Shown here piece after piece: positions 63,989 to 64,000 of a stretch of DNA of 64,000 nt. Position 1 is the stretch's first letter. Each line of letters begins with the position of its first letter. This stretch comes from Brevundimonas naejangsanensis DSM 23858. Its GTDB lineage: Bacteria; Pseudomonadota; Alphaproteobacteria; Caulobacterales; Caulobacteraceae. The notes below the pieces were generated by a model. The model searched no databases. It saw nothing but the letters and a program-made list of their open reading frames with translations, and had not been told where the DNA came from. The position numbers and the translations under genes were made by a program. The DNA is taken from NCBI RefSeq assembly GCF_000421705.1, contig NZ_ATXN01000002.1, forward strand, positions 558,001 through 622,000, in the 5' to 3' direction.

Positions 63989-64000
63989 GAAAGCCTCCGC

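Overview
The window is a gene-dense, high-GC stretch of an alphaproteobacterial chromosome, most likely from Caulobacterales and probably Brevundimonas. The evidence is the gene order (lptF-lptG-lptD-surA-pdxA-rsmA; gmk-yicC-mltG-fabF-acpP-fabG-fabD; radA-cvpA-purF; der-bamB-TPR), a GTTC-N7-GTTC SOS box upstream of ssb, a flagellar protein that looks like Caulobacter FlaEY, and a GyrA with Ala and Met at the two main quinolone positions, as I recall being reported for Brevundimonas diminuta. There are no rRNA or tRNA genes, no CRISPR array, no prophage and no recognisable transposase.

Layout. 1-8629 is an envelope/cofactor operon on the plus strand: the end of lptF, then lptG, lptD, surA, pdxA, a small DUF559 nuclease gene flanked by inverted repeats, rsmA and an aminotransferase. 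An L,D-transpeptidase lipoprotein follows. 9709-16509 is on the minus strand: a nucleobase deaminase and the fatty-acid/cell-wall block fabD, fabG, acpP, fabF, mltG, yicC, gmk. A secreted phosphoesterase faces the ribosomal operon rpsF-rpsR-rplI, which ends in a clear terminator. Next come a TonB-dependent receptor, two tandem secreted Rap1a/Tai-like proteins, dnaB, alr, a Yip1-like membrane protein, radA, cvpA, purF, a VOC protein, an SDR and an O-antigen-ligase-like protein. 33400-38807 holds der, bamB, a YfgM-like TPR protein and an ECF sigma factor operon. 38999-41033 is a patch of small genes, including two ArsC-family proteins around a lower-GC orphan.

41151-46493 is an arginine succinyltransferase (AST) locus: an M20 hydrolase, astA, astD and astB. 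It has no astC or astE, and the M20 protein may replace AstE. phhA, a Ppx/GppA phosphatase, two secreted cyclophilins, coaD, a class IV aminotransferase and gyrA follow. The last part holds sodC, an EamA transporter, a deoxyribosyltransferase-like protein with a signal peptide, a DUF2269/SDR-DoxX/DCC cluster, ssb with its SOS box, two unknown envelope proteins and a 903-residue flagellin-like/beta-propeller chimera.

The most distinctive feature is a set of paired, inverted, REP-like palindromes of three families (called A, B and C here). Each arm carries a conserved end plus a small hairpin whose stem changes by compensating substitutions. One family A pair encloses the DUF559 nuclease gene inside the otherwise conserved pdxA-rsmA junction, and its arms supply ribosome-binding sites. 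Families B, A and C occupy the three successive gaps astA-astD, astD-astB and astB-phhA. A REP-type element served by a DUF559 nuclease, rather than a RAYT transposase, is the best candidate here for an undescribed system; this is an inference.
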